Part shown: positions 44,847-54,222 of the stretch, one piece after another
Layout: the number at the start of each line of letters is the position of its first letter
Position numbering within the stretch: position 1 is the first letter of the stretch
From: Methylocaldum szegediense
Lineage (GTDB): Bacteria > Pseudomonadota > Gammaproteobacteria > Methylococcales > Methylococcaceae
Direction: 5' to 3'
Length of the DNA stretch: 64,000 nt
NCBI RefSeq assembly: GCF_949769195.1
Contig: NZ_OX458333.1
Span: 1,550,001-1,614,000, forward strand
Notes under the pieces: model-generated
Databases searched by the model: none
What the model was told of the DNA's origin: nothing
The model's input: the letters and a program-made list of their open reading frames with translations, nothing else
Translations under genes and position numbers: made by a program

Positions 44847-46520
44847 ATGGCTAGTGGACTTCTCGGCATAGCGACATCCGGACTGATGGCGGCTCAGCGC
44901 GGACTCGCGACCACCGGGCACAACATCGCCAATGTCAACACAGAGGGTTACAGCCGGCAAAGAACCGAACAAATCGAACGCTTGCCGTCGTTTACCGGCG
45001 CGGGTTTTATCGGTAACGGTGTCGACATCGCATCCATTACCCGCTCCTACGACAGTTTCCTCAGCACCCAACTCAGAAGCAGCCTTTCCGCGCATGGCGA
45101 ACTGTCGGCGTATCACGCCATGGCCTCGCAGATCGACAATTTCATCGCCGATCCCGACGCCAGTTTGTCGCCTTCGCTCCAATCGTTCTTCAACGCGGTC
45201 CAAGACGTAGCCAACGATCCCACATCGATTGCCGCAAGACGCGTGATGCTGAGCGAGGGCGAAACCTTGGTTCACCGTTTCAACATCATGAACGGGCGCA
45301 TGGACGAATTGCGCAGCCAGGTGAATCAAAGTCTGAGTACCAATATCGACGAGATCAACGGTCTGGCAAGAGGGATCGCCGGCTTGAACGAGCGCATCGT
45401 CGCCGCCTATAACCAGGCGGGCAAAGCACCAAACGATTTGCTCGATCAGCGCGACTTGTTGGTGGAGCGACTGTCAGAGAAAGTCGGCACGAGCGTGTAC
45501 GAACAAAAGGACGGGTCTTTGAACGTCTTTATCGGGAACGGGCAGGCGCTGGTCATGGGCACGACGGCAGGCCAATTGAGTCTGCAAAGCTCGGCGTATG
45601 ATCCCAATGAGAAAGACATCGCCATCACGACCGGCGGCTCCAGCACCGTAGTCATTACCGGCGCCATCAGTGGCGGAGAAATCGGTGGATTGCTGCGTTT
45701 CGTCAGCGAAGTGCTCGATCCGGCGCAAAACGCCATGGGCCGCATCGCCGCAGGGCTCGCCGCCACGTTCAACGCCCAGCATGCGGCCGGCTCCGACTTG
45801 AACGGAAATCCCGGCACCAACTTCTTTTCGGACGTTAGCGATACGGCGATAGGCCAGTACAGCTGGTTCAAAAAACAGACAAACACGGGAACAGCAGCAC
45901 TAACCATTGCCTTCGACAACGCTGCCGGAAACGGCCCTGCCGATTTGACGGCCAGCGACTACCGGCTGGATTTCGACGGCACCGAGTACAGGCTCACCCG
46001 CTTGAGCGACAACTACTTGTTTCCTCCCAATACCACTGGAAACTTCACCGTAGACGGATTGAGCATCAGCGTCACCGGTTCCGCGGCCGCCGGCGACAGC
46101 TTTCTCATTCGCCCGTTCCGGCGAGTGGCCGGCGATCTGAGCGTGTCGCTGACCGACCCCCGTGAAGTCGCTGCAGCCGGGACACCCTTTGCCGGCCCCG
46201 GCGACAACACCAACGCCCGCGCCCTGGCTCAGCTGCAGGCGACGCCCGCGCTCTTGGGCGGTAAAGCCACTTATCAGGATGCCTACAATGAAATCGTGGG
46301 CGATGTGGGCACGCGAACCCACGCCGCCGAAATCGACCGCACCGCTCAGGAGCAGTTGCTCGACCACGCCCGGCAGGCTCGCGACTCAGTTTCGGGCGTC
46401 AATCTCGATGAGGAAGCGGCCAATCTGCTGAAGTATCAACAGGCTTATCACGCCGCGGCCCAATTGATTCCCGCTTTAAACAATATGTTCGACGCGCTGA
46501 TCGGAGCCGTGAGGAGATAA
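44847..46520 (+). CDS. flgK: Flagellar hook-filament junction protein FlgK
   Basis: 557 residues. The N-terminal motif GLMAAQRGLATTGHNIANVN and C-terminal NLDEEAANLLKYQQAYHAAA are diagnostic. It joins hook and filament and is chaperoned by FlgN. Confidence 0.95.
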   Translation: MASGLLGIATSGLMAAQRGLATTGHNIANVNTEGYSRQRTEQIERLPSFTGAGFIGNGVDIASITRSYDSFLSTQLRSSLSAHGELSAYHAMASQIDNFIADPDASLSPSLQSFFNAVQDVANDPTSIAARRVMLSEGETLVHRFNIMNGRMDELRSQVNQSLSTNIDEINGLARGIAGLNERIVAAYNQAGKAPNDLLDQRDLLVERLSEKVGTSVYEQKDGSLNVFIGNGQALVMGTTAGQLSLQSSAYDPNEKDIAITTGGSSTVVITGAISGGEIGGLLRFVSEVLDPAQNAMGRIAAGLAATFNAQHAAGSDLNGNPGTNFFSDVSDTAIGQYSWFKKQTNTGTAALTIAFDNAAGNGPADLTASDYRLDFDGTEYRLTRLSDNYLFPPNTTGNFTVDGLSISVTGSAAAGDSFLIRPFRRVAGDLSVSLTDPREVAAAGTPFAGPGDNTNARALAQLQATPALLGGKATYQDAYNEIVGDVGTRTHAAEIDRTAQEQLLDHARQARDSVSGVNLDEEAANLLKYQQAYHAAAQLIPALNNMFDALIGAVRR

Positions 46521-46522
46521 GT

Positions 46523-47818
46523 ATGCGCATTTCGACGCCTTTGATGGAACGACTCGGCATCGATGCCATCCTCCGACAGCAAGCCAAGTTATCCAAAACC
46601 CAATTGCAAATCTCGACCGGCCAACGCATTCTGACGCCCTCGGATGACCCCAGCGCAGCAGTACGTGCGCTAGACCTCAAGGAATCGCTGGAAAACTACC
46701 GGCAGTTTCAGTCCAATATTCAGGCGGTTCGTTCGAGACTCGAATTCGAAGATTCCGTCTTGGCGGGAGCTGATAACGTGTTGCAGCGGGCGCGCGAATT
46801 GACGATCCAAAGCCTCAATGACACGCTGAGCCCCAGCGACCGCCGCGCCATCGGACAAGAAATGCAGCAACTGCTGGACGAAATGCTCGGACTCGCGAAT
46901 ACGCGTGACGCCAACGGCGAATATATTTTCGCCGGCTTCCGCTCGGATACCGTACCGTTCGTATTCGATAGCAACCGAACGCCGCCGATTTACATTTACC
47001 AAGGCGACAAAAATCAGCGTCTACTCCAAATCGCCCCCCAGCGCCCCATGGCCGATGGCGATTCCGGATTTGCGGTCTTTGAAGATATTCCTTCGGATTC
47101 AGGCGCAAACGCAATCGCTGCTTTTGGCGGCAGGCAGAGCATACTCAATACTTTGCTTTCCCTGACCAAAGCGTTGAACGGACAATTCAGCGCGTCCCAC
47201 GGCACCATCGTGGGAACGAAAGACCTATCAGCCGGCATCGATTACAGCAGTGTCCCTCCCAAGAGCTTCGATCTGACCGTGGACGGCACGTTGGCGACCA
47301 TTGTCATCCCCGCGGCGAATTACGCTTCAGCCGACGAACTCGTCGTCGCCGTAAACAACGCCATCGACGGTACTGCTTTGGAAGGAACGGTGGTTGCGCA
47401 ACACCGATCGGGGTTCATCGAGTTCGTCTCTAAAACCTCCGGAGCTACATCGTCGGTAATGATCAGCGACGACGCCGACGGCGTTTTAACCGATCTGGGC
47501 TTCACCGACTCCCAAATCGGCACAGGCGCCGACGTCACATTCCACGATGCCGCCAACGCCGCTCTGAAGGATATCGATGCGGCTCTGCAAAACATCCTGG
47601 ACACCCGCGCGAGCGTCGGTGCACGGTTGAATGCGTTGGACCAACAAGAAGACGTTCACGACAAATTTATTCTCGATACTCAGGCCAATCTTTCCGAGCT
47701 GCAAGATCTCGACTACGCCGAAGCGATCAGTCGCTTCAACATACAGCTGGTTGCGCTACAGGCCGCGCAGCAGGCTTATGTTAAAGTTCAAGGTCTGTCC
47801 CTTTTCAATTATCTTTAA
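46523..47818 (+). CDS. flgL: Flagellar hook-filament junction protein FlgL
   Basis: 431 residues, flagellin-like at both ends (LRQQAKLSKTQLQISTGQRI; DYAEAISRFNIQLVALQAAQ). It starts 2 bp after the flgK stop, so the pair is coupled. The middle is larger than in minimal FlgL proteins. A terminator follows. Confidence 0.94.
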   Translation: MRISTPLMERLGIDAILRQQAKLSKTQLQISTGQRILTPSDDPSAAVRALDLKESLENYRQFQSNIQAVRSRLEFEDSVLAGADNVLQRARELTIQSLNDTLSPSDRRAIGQEMQQLLDEMLGLANTRDANGEYIFAGFRSDTVPFVFDSNRTPPIYIYQGDKNQRLLQIAPQRPMADGDSGFAVFEDIPSDSGANAIAAFGGRQSILNTLLSLTKALNGQFSASHGTIVGTKDLSAGIDYSSVPPKSFDLTVDGTLATIVIPAANYASADELVVAVNNAIDGTALEGTVVAQHRSGFIEFVSKTSGATSSVMISDDADGVLTDLGFTDSQIGTGADVTFHDAANAALKDIDAALQNILDTRASVGARLNALDQQEDVHDKFILDTQANLSELQDLDYAEAISRFNIQLVALQAAQQAYVKVQGLSLFNYL

Positions 47819-47851
47819 GCTTTAAACGCGCAGCTTCCCGATATAGGCACT

Positions 47852-47883
47852 TTCGGGCGCACTCGCACGCCCGAATTTATTTG
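47852..47883 (+). terminator. Intrinsic terminator after flgL
   Basis: An 8-bp stem TTCGGGCG / CGCCCGAA with an 8-nt loop is followed by TTTATTTG, 34 bp past the flgL stop. It closes the flgB-L operon. Confidence 0.75.
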
Positions 47884-47933
47884 CGGACGATTGGTCGCTG
47901 AACCAGGCGTTCCCGATCGGATGAGAACGGAGT

Positions 47934-50420
47934 GTGGTTAGAAACATCAAGCTTGCTCTGAAACTGGTCCTGCGCGATTGGCGCAGCGGTGAATTGACCA
48001 TCCTGATGGCCGCCCTGCTGATCGCGGTAGCCAGTTCCACCGCAGTCAGCCTCTTAGGCGACAGATTGACCCGCACGATGAGCCTCCAGGCAGCCGAGTT
48101 CCTGGCGGCGGACCTCGTCGTCGCAGGCCATCAGGAACCACCGCCTGTCTGGCGGCAACAGGCCTCCGCACAAGGGCTACGGGTTTCCGGAACCGCCGAG
48201 TTTTCCAGCGTACTGATCGAGAACGACGAATTGCTGCTGGTGGGCGTCAAAGCGGTCGAAGAAGGATATCCGCTGCGCGGCGCCCTTCGCACCACCCTTG
48301 GCGAGGTCACAGCCGCGACCGAGACACACGACATCCCCAACCGCGGTGAGGCATGGGTAGAACAACGCGTGCTGACGGCCTTGGGTCTGAACTTGGGCAG
48401 CGAGATCACTGTAGGCGAAAAACCATTACGGATCACCCGCATCCTCACCCACGAACCCGACCGCCGCGGCGATCTTTACAGCCTCCAGCCGCGAGTGCTG
48501 ATGAATCGTGCCGATGTCGCCGAAACACGTGTCATTCAGCCCGGCAGTCATGTCCACTATTATGAATTGTTTGCCGGGGACGAGCCCGCGCTACGTGCCT
48601 TCAAGCAATGGATCAAACCCCAATTGCATCCGGGCCAACGCATTCTGGACGTGCACGATGATCGCCCTGAGTTGGGCAACGCCCTGACTCGCGCGGAACG
48701 CTATCTGGGGTTGACGAGCATCGCCGTGGTGCTGATTTCAGGCGTCGCGATCGCTATGACCGCCCGCCGCTACACCGAGCGGCATTACGACATGACTGCT
48801 ATGCTCAAATGTCTGGGAGCCCGAGAGCGGGATGTGCTCGGGATCTACACCGCTTTATTCCTCATCGTTGGCCTCATCGCCAGCACCCTCGGCTGCGCGT
48901 TGGGATATCTGGCGCAATACGGCGTGGTACAACTGTTACGCTCTCTTTTGCCCCAGACCTTGGCCAGCCCGGGATGGCTCGCGGTGACTTTCGGTGCGGC
49001 CACGGGACTCCTGATCCTGTTCGGCTTCGCCCTGCCCCCCATACTCAGGCTGAAACGCCTTGCTCCCCTACGCGTATTGCGCCGCGATCTTGAGCCGTTG
49101 CCGTCCAGCGCATGGTTGGTATTCGGGCTAGCCACACTTACCCTCAGTGCGCTTCTCTGGCGCTATACCAGCGATTGGATGATGACTATAAGCGTATTGG
49201 CAATTGCCGGCGCTGCGATCGCCTTATTCAGCGTAATCGGCTTGTCGATGCTAAGTCTAGGGCGCTTGCTGGTGCCTTACGTCTCGCTGTCGTGGCGGTT
49301 CGGTCTCCAACATCTGACCCGTAGGCCGCGACTCGGAGTCAGCCAGATACTCGCCTTCGCTGTGACCTTAGTGGCCATGCAGGTCAGCGTGTCGGTACGC
49401 ACCGAATTACTGCAGGAATGGAAACGCCAACTGCCCGAAGATACTCCCAACCACTTCGCGCTCAACCTATTCGACACCGATTTGCCGCGATTCCGCGAGA
49501 CCCTGAGCCAAGAAGGCATCGTCAGCAGCGATTACTATCCCATCGTGCGGGGACGGCTGACCGCCGTTAATGGCAAAGACGTTTTCGACATCGTGCACAA
49601 GGACTCACGGGCCGAAGCGTCCATCAATCGCGAACTTAGCCTCACTTGGGCTTCGAATTTGCCGCCGGGCAATCGAGTGGTTCGGGGCAGATGGGTAGAC
49701 GGAAGCGCCCCAATGAGCGTTTCGGTGGAAGCAGAACTTGCCAAAAGCCTAGGTATTGAACCTGGTGACAAACTCACCTTCAACATCGCGGGAGAAGAGC
49801 TTATCGCCAACGTCGTCGGTACCCGCAGCGTACGCTGGGACACCATGACGCCCAACTTTTTTATGATCTTTTCGCCGGGGAGTCTTGACAGGTATCCACA
49901 TACCTGGCTTACCAGTTTTTATGTGCCGCCGGAACGAAAAACGGCGCTCGGCCATCTGGCCAAAGCATTCCCAAGCATGACGGTCCTCGAAGTGGACGCC
50001 CTCTTGAAGCAGTTTCAGAACATCCTGCGGCAAGTAACCGGCGCTATCGAATACGTTCTGCTTTTGGCTTTGGCGGCCGGGTTTACGGTGTTATTCGCCG
50101 CAGTCCGAGCAACCCTGGATGAGCGCATTTACGAAGACGTCTTGCTTCGAACCATGGGTGCCAGCCGGCGCCTACTGCGGAATGCCCAATGGGTGGAATT
50201 CGCCTCGCTCGGATTTCTGGCCGGCATTCTAGCGTCCGCCATTAGTGAGGCGATCGCATGGACTTTGTTCAGCCGGGTTTTCGACTTAGCGTATCGCTTC
50301 CACTGGGAGGCGTGGCTGGCGACTCCCGCATTAGGGGCGCTGGTGGTCGGATTGGCGGGCTATTTGAATACGCGCTCAGTTGTAAAAAACAGCCCGATGC
50401 GCGTGCTGAGGGAACTTTGA
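47934..50420 (+). CDS. FtsX-type ABC transporter permease (YbbP-like)
   Basis: 828 residues. There is an N-terminal transmembrane helix (LTILMAALLIAVASSTAVSL), a large periplasmic MacB-PCD-like domain, three helices around 255-365, a second such unit, and three C-terminal helices with the FtsX motif ERIYEDVLLRTMGASRRLLR. YbbAP-type systems are thought to handle lipids, lipoproteins or exported proteins. The partner ATPase gene, normally adjacent, is absent here. The start is GTG at 47934. Confidence 0.85.
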   Translation: MVRNIKLALKLVLRDWRSGELTILMAALLIAVASSTAVSLLGDRLTRTMSLQAAEFLAADLVVAGHQEPPPVWRQQASAQGLRVSGTAEFSSVLIENDELLLVGVKAVEEGYPLRGALRTTLGEVTAATETHDIPNRGEAWVEQRVLTALGLNLGSEITVGEKPLRITRILTHEPDRRGDLYSLQPRVLMNRADVAETRVIQPGSHVHYYELFAGDEPALRAFKQWIKPQLHPGQRILDVHDDRPELGNALTRAERYLGLTSIAVVLISGVAIAMTARRYTERHYDMTAMLKCLGARERDVLGIYTALFLIVGLIASTLGCALGYLAQYGVVQLLRSLLPQTLASPGWLAVTFGAATGLLILFGFALPPILRLKRLAPLRVLRRDLEPLPSSAWLVFGLATLTLSALLWRYTSDWMMTISVLAIAGAAIALFSVIGLSMLSLGRLLVPYVSLSWRFGLQHLTRRPRLGVSQILAFAVTLVAMQVSVSVRTELLQEWKRQLPEDTPNHFALNLFDTDLPRFRETLSQEGIVSSDYYPIVRGRLTAVNGKDVFDIVHKDSRAEASINRELSLTWASNLPPGNRVVRGRWVDGSAPMSVSVEAELAKSLGIEPGDKLTFNIAGEELIANVVGTRSVRWDTMTPNFFMIFSPGSLDRYPHTWLTSFYVPPERKTALGHLAKAFPSMTVLEVDALLKQFQNILRQVTGAIEYVLLLALAAGFTVLFAAVRATLDERIYEDVLLRTMGASRRLLRNAQWVEFASLGFLAGILASAISEAIAWTLFSRVFDLAYRFHWEAWLATPALGALVVGLAGYLNTRSVVKNSPMRVLREL

Positions 50421-50456
50421 ATTCCGTACGGGCCTAACGCTTCAGTCTAGGAACAA

Positions 50457-50498
50457 GAAACGGCGATGGGCGAACACTCTTACGCACATCGCCGTTTC
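50457..50498. terminator. Bidirectional terminator between convergent genes
   Basis: A perfect 12-bp stem GAAACGGCGATG / CATCGCCGTTTC with an 18-nt loop lies between the permease gene (plus) and the next gene (minus), which ends at 50501. T-richness is modest on the minus side (TTTCTTGTT). Confidence 0.65.
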
Positions 50499-50500
50499 CA

Positions 50501-50920
50501 TCAGCCGCCCTTGACGTTGACCTTAGAGGTCCAACCGCTCTTTCCCTGGCAATCGCCGTCCAGCACTTTCACTTTTACGAACGGCAATTGGCCAACGATC
50601 ATCTCTTCCTCGACCGTCGCCCTAGTTCCGGCCTTAGTCAGACATACGTTTTGATCCTTATCTTCTTCCGCTTCCGAGGCGCTCATCAGTCCAGGCGTGC
50701 TCGTCAATTGCGATCCGCCGCCGTTCGGATTGTCCAAGATCACTTGCTGACCGACAGACAAGGCTGTCTTGACCTGTACCTCATGGCCGCCGCCACTTAT
50801 CGCAAGCACGAGAACGATTACCACTAATGCGCCGATCGCCGCGTAAAGAACTTTCGGATTGCTCTTTAAGGTCTCTACAATGCCTTGAGCGGCTTTACTC
50901 GGGGTATTCTCTTCGGACAT
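50501..50920 (-). CDS. Hypothetical membrane-anchored protein with SH3-like C-terminus
   Basis: 139 residues: a short cytoplasmic start (MSEENTPSKAAQGIVETLKS), one transmembrane helix (LYAAIGALVVIVLVLAISGG), an acidic linker and a C-terminal portion containing GTRATVEEEMIVGQLPFVKV and GDCQGKSGWTSKVNV. The last part resembles bacterial SH3 domains, and its two cysteines could pair. No specific family is recognised. Confidence 0.65.
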   Translation of the reverse strand: MSEENTPSKAAQGIVETLKSNPKVLYAAIGALVVIVLVLAISGGGHEVQVKTALSVGQQVILDNPNGGGSQLTSTPGLMSASEAEEDKDQNVCLTKAGTRATVEEEMIVGQLPFVKVKVLDGDCQGKSGWTSKVNVKGG

Positions 50921-51252
50921 TACGCTGTACCTCCTCTTATAAGTTCTTATCGCCTCCCGGGTTCACGAACGAACGCTCTGGAGCAGGCGCAAATTACCAT
51001 GTTGTAAACGGGTTGCAAACAGTTAATTTGCTCGTTCGGCACCACTCGAGAAACGAACAAGAAACAGTGCACTTTACCACGCTTCGTACTGGTACTTGCG
51101 TTCGAAGAGCTCCTCATCCGCACAGGGACAAGGAGTCACGCTCGTCAGCGGATGGTCTAAGCCTTCGCAACAGGCAAGCCTATCCGGTCGCGCTTTTTCC
51201 TGAACGGTTTTCTGCTGGATAGAATGTTTTACTATCGACCCCATAAAAGATC
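50921..51252. other. Intergenic region, 332 bp, no gene seen
   Basis: It lies between divergent genes and must contain both promoters. I see no convincing coding frame, RNA gene or strong hairpin. Confidence 0.5.
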
Positions 51253-51963
51253 ATGAGCGACTCGAAAAAACTTCCGTCACAATCCGAAAGCCGAGACATA
51301 CAAGCATTTTTGGATAAACTCGCACGAACGCCTACGGTTAAGCCGGCTGGACGCAAGGGTCGTCTCATCTTTGCCCTGGACGCAACAGCAAGCCGCGAAC
51401 CCACCTGGCGGGAAGCCTGCCGCATCCAGGCCGAGATGTTCGACACGGCTGCGGCTCTCGGCGGCTTGGAAATCCAACTCTGTTATTACCGCGGCATGAC
51501 GGACTTCGAAGCCTTTCCCTGGTTTGTCCGCGCCGAAGATTTGCGGCGACGGATGGCCGATGTGGATTGCCTTGGAGGCTACACGCAGATCGCCAGGGTT
51601 CTACAGCATGCTTTGCAAGAAACGCGGAAAAGCAAGGTCGACGCGTTGGTGTTCGTTGGCGACTGCATGGAAGAAAATGTCGACGAACTTTGCAAGCTTG
51701 CTGGGGAGTTGGGGCTTCTGGGCGTTAAAGCCTTTGTGTTTCAAGAAGGTTTCGATCCCACTGCCGAATTTGCCTTCAAACAGATCGCCAGACTGACGCA
51801 CGGCGCCCATTGTCGCTTCAACGCCGGAAGCGCACAGCAACTTCGCGATTTGCTGACTGCCGTTGCGACCTATGCTGCCGGTGGAATAAAAGCTCTTGAA
51901 AACCTTGGCCGCAACCGAGGCGGGATTGTTCTACAGTTGGCTCGACAAATAAGCAGATCTTGA
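51253..51963 (+). CDS. VWA-like domain protein
   Basis: 236 residues. The segment RLIFALDATASREPTWREAC corresponds to a von Willebrand A-type first strand with a modified MIDAS (DxTxS). LGGYTQIARVLQHAL supplies the Thr, and DALVFVGDCMEENVDEL the acidic residue. There is no signal peptide, so it is cytoplasmic. Its stop overlaps the next start (TTGA). The family occurs next to J-domain membrane proteins. Function is unknown; a scaffolding or chaperone-linked role is possible. Confidence 0.7.
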   Translation: MSDSKKLPSQSESRDIQAFLDKLARTPTVKPAGRKGRLIFALDATASREPTWREACRIQAEMFDTAAALGGLEIQLCYYRGMTDFEAFPWFVRAEDLRRRMADVDCLGGYTQIARVLQHALQETRKSKVDALVFVGDCMEENVDELCKLAGELGLLGVKAFVFQEGFDPTAEFAFKQIARLTHGAHCRFNAGSAQQLRDLLTAVATYAAGGIKALENLGRNRGGIVLQLARQISRS

Positions 51964-52709
51964 TTCAGCTCATTCTTCTCCTCTTCCTTATCTTTCTGGC
52001 TGTACTCACGGTGCGTCGTTTTCTTGGCTCGGCGCCACCGGAAGCAATCGCGAAAAAATTTCGCCGTGGGCTGATGTGGGCGGCGATTCTTGCCCTACTG
52101 GTTCTGGCCGCCAGTGGACGGCTGGGCTGGCTAGTCCCTCTGATCGGCGCGCTGATCGCCGCCGTGGTACGGCTCGCTCCAGTCGTTCTTCACCTTTTGA
52201 TTCAATATGCGCCTCTCATACGGCACTGGTATCAGCAGAAAACGGCGACCCAGCGGCCGGCCTCCTACGGTAGCGGGAACACTTCATCTGTCGAGTCGCG
52301 TTTTCTGCGTATGCAGCTCGACCATTCCACCGGAGAAATCGCTGGCTTCGTGCTGAGAGGGCTCTATGCTGGGTCCAGCCTGGCCGATCTGGGGCTAGAA
52401 CAATTGCGCGAGCTGTATGCCGCTTATGTCCGCGACGATCCTGAGTCCGCTTCCTTGCTGAAGGCTTATATCGAACGCGTCCACGGCGCTTCCTGGCAAG
52501 AGAGCGAAGAAAGACCCAAAAACCACGACGACGGCAAGATGACGGTTGAAGAAGCGTATCGCGTCTTGGGCATTCAACCCGGCTCTCCACGCGAAGTCGT
52601 CATCGACGCCCATCGCCGCCTCATGCAGAAGCTTCATCCTGACCGCGGTGGCTCTGACTATCTCGCCGCCAAAATCAATCAAGCCAAAGACGTTCTGCTC
52701 GGACGATAG
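51960..52709 (+). CDS. Membrane-anchored J-domain protein
   Basis: 249 residues: two or three hydrophobic segments at the N-terminus (LILLLFLIFLAVLTVRRFLG, AAILALLVLAASGRLGWLVP, LIGALIAAVVRLAPVVLHLL), a linker, and a C-terminal J domain (about 195-249, MTVEEAYRVLGIQPGSPREV with the HPD in LHPDRGGS). The layout is the inverse of the usual N-terminal J domain and resembles TIM14/DjlA-like co-chaperones that recruit DnaK to a membrane. The start is TTG, overlapping the VWA gene stop, so the two are coupled. Confidence 0.8.
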   Translation: MIQLILLLFLIFLAVLTVRRFLGSAPPEAIAKKFRRGLMWAAILALLVLAASGRLGWLVPLIGALIAAVVRLAPVVLHLLIQYAPLIRHWYQQKTATQRPASYGSGNTSSVESRFLRMQLDHSTGEIAGFVLRGLYAGSSLADLGLEQLRELYAAYVRDDPESASLLKAYIERVHGASWQESEERPKNHDDGKMTVEEAYRVLGIQPGSPREVVIDAHRRLMQKLHPDRGGSDYLAAKINQAKDVLLGR

Positions 52710-52761
52710 AAGTCGCTAGGCTCGATAACGGAGCAAGCCTAACGCTCTTGAAGTGTTCTCG

Positions 52762-52785
52762 AAAACCGCCTTCCCGGCGGTTTTT
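52762..52785 (+). terminator. Intrinsic terminator after the VWA/J-domain operon
   Basis: A 9-bp stem AAAACCGCC / GGCGGTTTT with loop TTCCC and a terminal T5 run, 53 bp past the stop. A textbook rho-independent terminator. Confidence 0.88.
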
Positions 52786-53218
52786 ACTCTCCGCTAGGTC
52801 CAGACCCGGTACCCGCCAGCTTTTTTCCCCGACGACCTTGATCGCCCCGGAGCATCCGCCGAGTCTCCCCAAAACTTGCAATTTCGAGAAATTTCATTCG
52901 CAAACTGTGACCTTACTCACGAAAAAGCCACTAAAGAAAACATTTAACGGGCCGATATTAGAGATAACCGTCAAAAACCCGTCACGGGGAGATCGTTTCA
53001 ACGGCAAAACGCCATTTTTCCGATGCAGCCAGTGATTCGCCGGAACAAAGTAGTCGCGAACGATCCGCAGAATCACAGCAACTGCGAGCTTGTGTGAACG
53101 TTGGCACGATAAATGGTTTGACACTGATCGCGATAGCTCTCATCAGCGGAGTTCTCAATGACGGTAGGGTTTACCAAATAGGTTATCGATAACAGATCAA
53201 TTGCGTGGGGGTATTGGT
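52786..53218 (+). other. rpoS upstream region / leader, about 430 bp
   Basis: No coding frame is convincing. It holds A-rich stretches and short complementary words (AACCCGTCACGGGG) that could form leader structure. Long regulated leaders are usual for rpoS, but I cannot identify a specific RNA element or promoter here. Confidence 0.4.
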
Positions 53219-54208
53219 ATGTCTGAACCAATTGCGGACGAATTGAAAACCTATGGAGAAGCCGGCTTATACGACGACGGGGCCGCATTTATCGACGATT
53301 TCGAAGTAGACCAGGAATTTGAAGACGAGACCCCGATCTGGAACGACACGGAGTTCGACGCTGTTGATTCCGAATATCAGTACGACGCCACACGCCTTTA
53401 TCTCAAGGAATTGGGAAGTTCTCAGCTACTCACCGCGGACGAAGAAAAGTACTACGGTCGTTTGGCTAGAAAGGGTGACCCCGCCGCCCGTAAGAAAATG
53501 ATCGAAAGCAATTTACGGTTGGTGGTAAAAATTTCCCGTCGTTACTTGAATCGTGGATTACCCCTACTCGACTTGATCGAAGAAGGAAACCTGGGATTGA
53601 TCAGAGCCGTCGAGAAGTTCGAGCCGGACCGTGGCTTTCGTTTTTCGACTTACGCCACGTGGTGGATACGGCAAACGATTGAACGTGCTCTCATGAATCA
53701 AACACGTACGATTCGCCTTCCGATTCATGTCGTAAAAGAGATGAACGTTTATCTGAAGGCGTACCGTCATTTGGCCGTCACAATGCACCACGACCCGAGT
53801 CCGGAAGACGTAGCGAAATACCTGAACAAACCGGTAAAGACGGTCGAAAAAATGCTCAAACTAAACGAACGAGTCGTTTCGATCGATGTTCCTTTCAAGA
53901 AAGATTCGGAAAAGTCCCTGGTGGAATGCATTTCCGAAGAAGACAAACCTTCGCTTCCGGAAACTCTGCAAAGTGAAACTATTTCCAATAATTTATCCGT
54001 ATGGCTTGATCAACTGACCGATAAGCAACGGGAAGTCATCTCCAGGCGATACGGTCTCGGTAGCTACGACCATTCAACCCTAGAGGAAGTCGCCACAGTA
54101 ATGGGCGTTACTCGAGAAAGAGTACGGCAGATTCAAATGGAAGCACTAAATCGCCTCCGCGATATCTTGGAAACCGATGGCTATACCGCGGATACAATCT
54201 TTCATTGA
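53219..54208 (+). CDS. rpoS: Stationary-phase sigma factor RpoS
   Basis: 329 residues from ATG at 53219 (GGGGG about 8 nt upstream; an in-frame TTG lies 18 bp earlier). Region 1.2 is [20 protein letters not shown]. Region 2 is [20 protein letters not shown], then [20 protein letters not shown] and [20 protein letters not shown]. Region 4 has [20 protein letters not shown]. The acidic N-terminus and lack of an RpoD-type 1.1 region fit RpoS rather than RpoD. It controls stationary-phase and stress genes. An IS481 copy sits 14 bp beyond its stop. Confidence 0.92.
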   Translation: MSEPIADELKTYGEAGLYDDGAAFIDDFEVDQEFEDETPIWNDTEFDAVDSEYQYDATRLYLKELGSSQLLTADEEKYYGRLARKGDPAARKKMIESNLRLVVKISRRYLNRGLPLLDLIEEGNLGLIRAVEKFEPDRGFRFSTYATWWIRQTIERALMNQTRTIRLPIHVVKEMNVYLKAYRHLAVTMHHDPSPEDVAKYLNKPVKTVEKMLKLNERVVSIDVPFKKDSEKSLVECISEEDKPSLPETLQSETISNNLSVWLDQLTDKQREVISRRYGLGSYDHSTLEEVATVMGVTRERVRQIQMEALNRLRDILETDGYTADTIFH

Positions 54209-54216
54209 TTGGATCG

Positions 54217-54222
54217 TTTAGC
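54217..54222. repeat. Target-site duplication TTTAGC of IS481 copy 3
   Basis: TTTAGC at 54217-54222 is repeated at 55288-55293, immediately outside the right end. This 6-bp duplication fixes the element boundaries and shows this insertion is intact and recent. Confidence 0.9.

Noticed and set aside
50827-51222. Plus-strand frame of 131 codons between the SH3-like and VWA genes
   Set aside because: It overlaps the N-terminus of the minus-strand membrane protein, has atypical composition and no recognisable motif.
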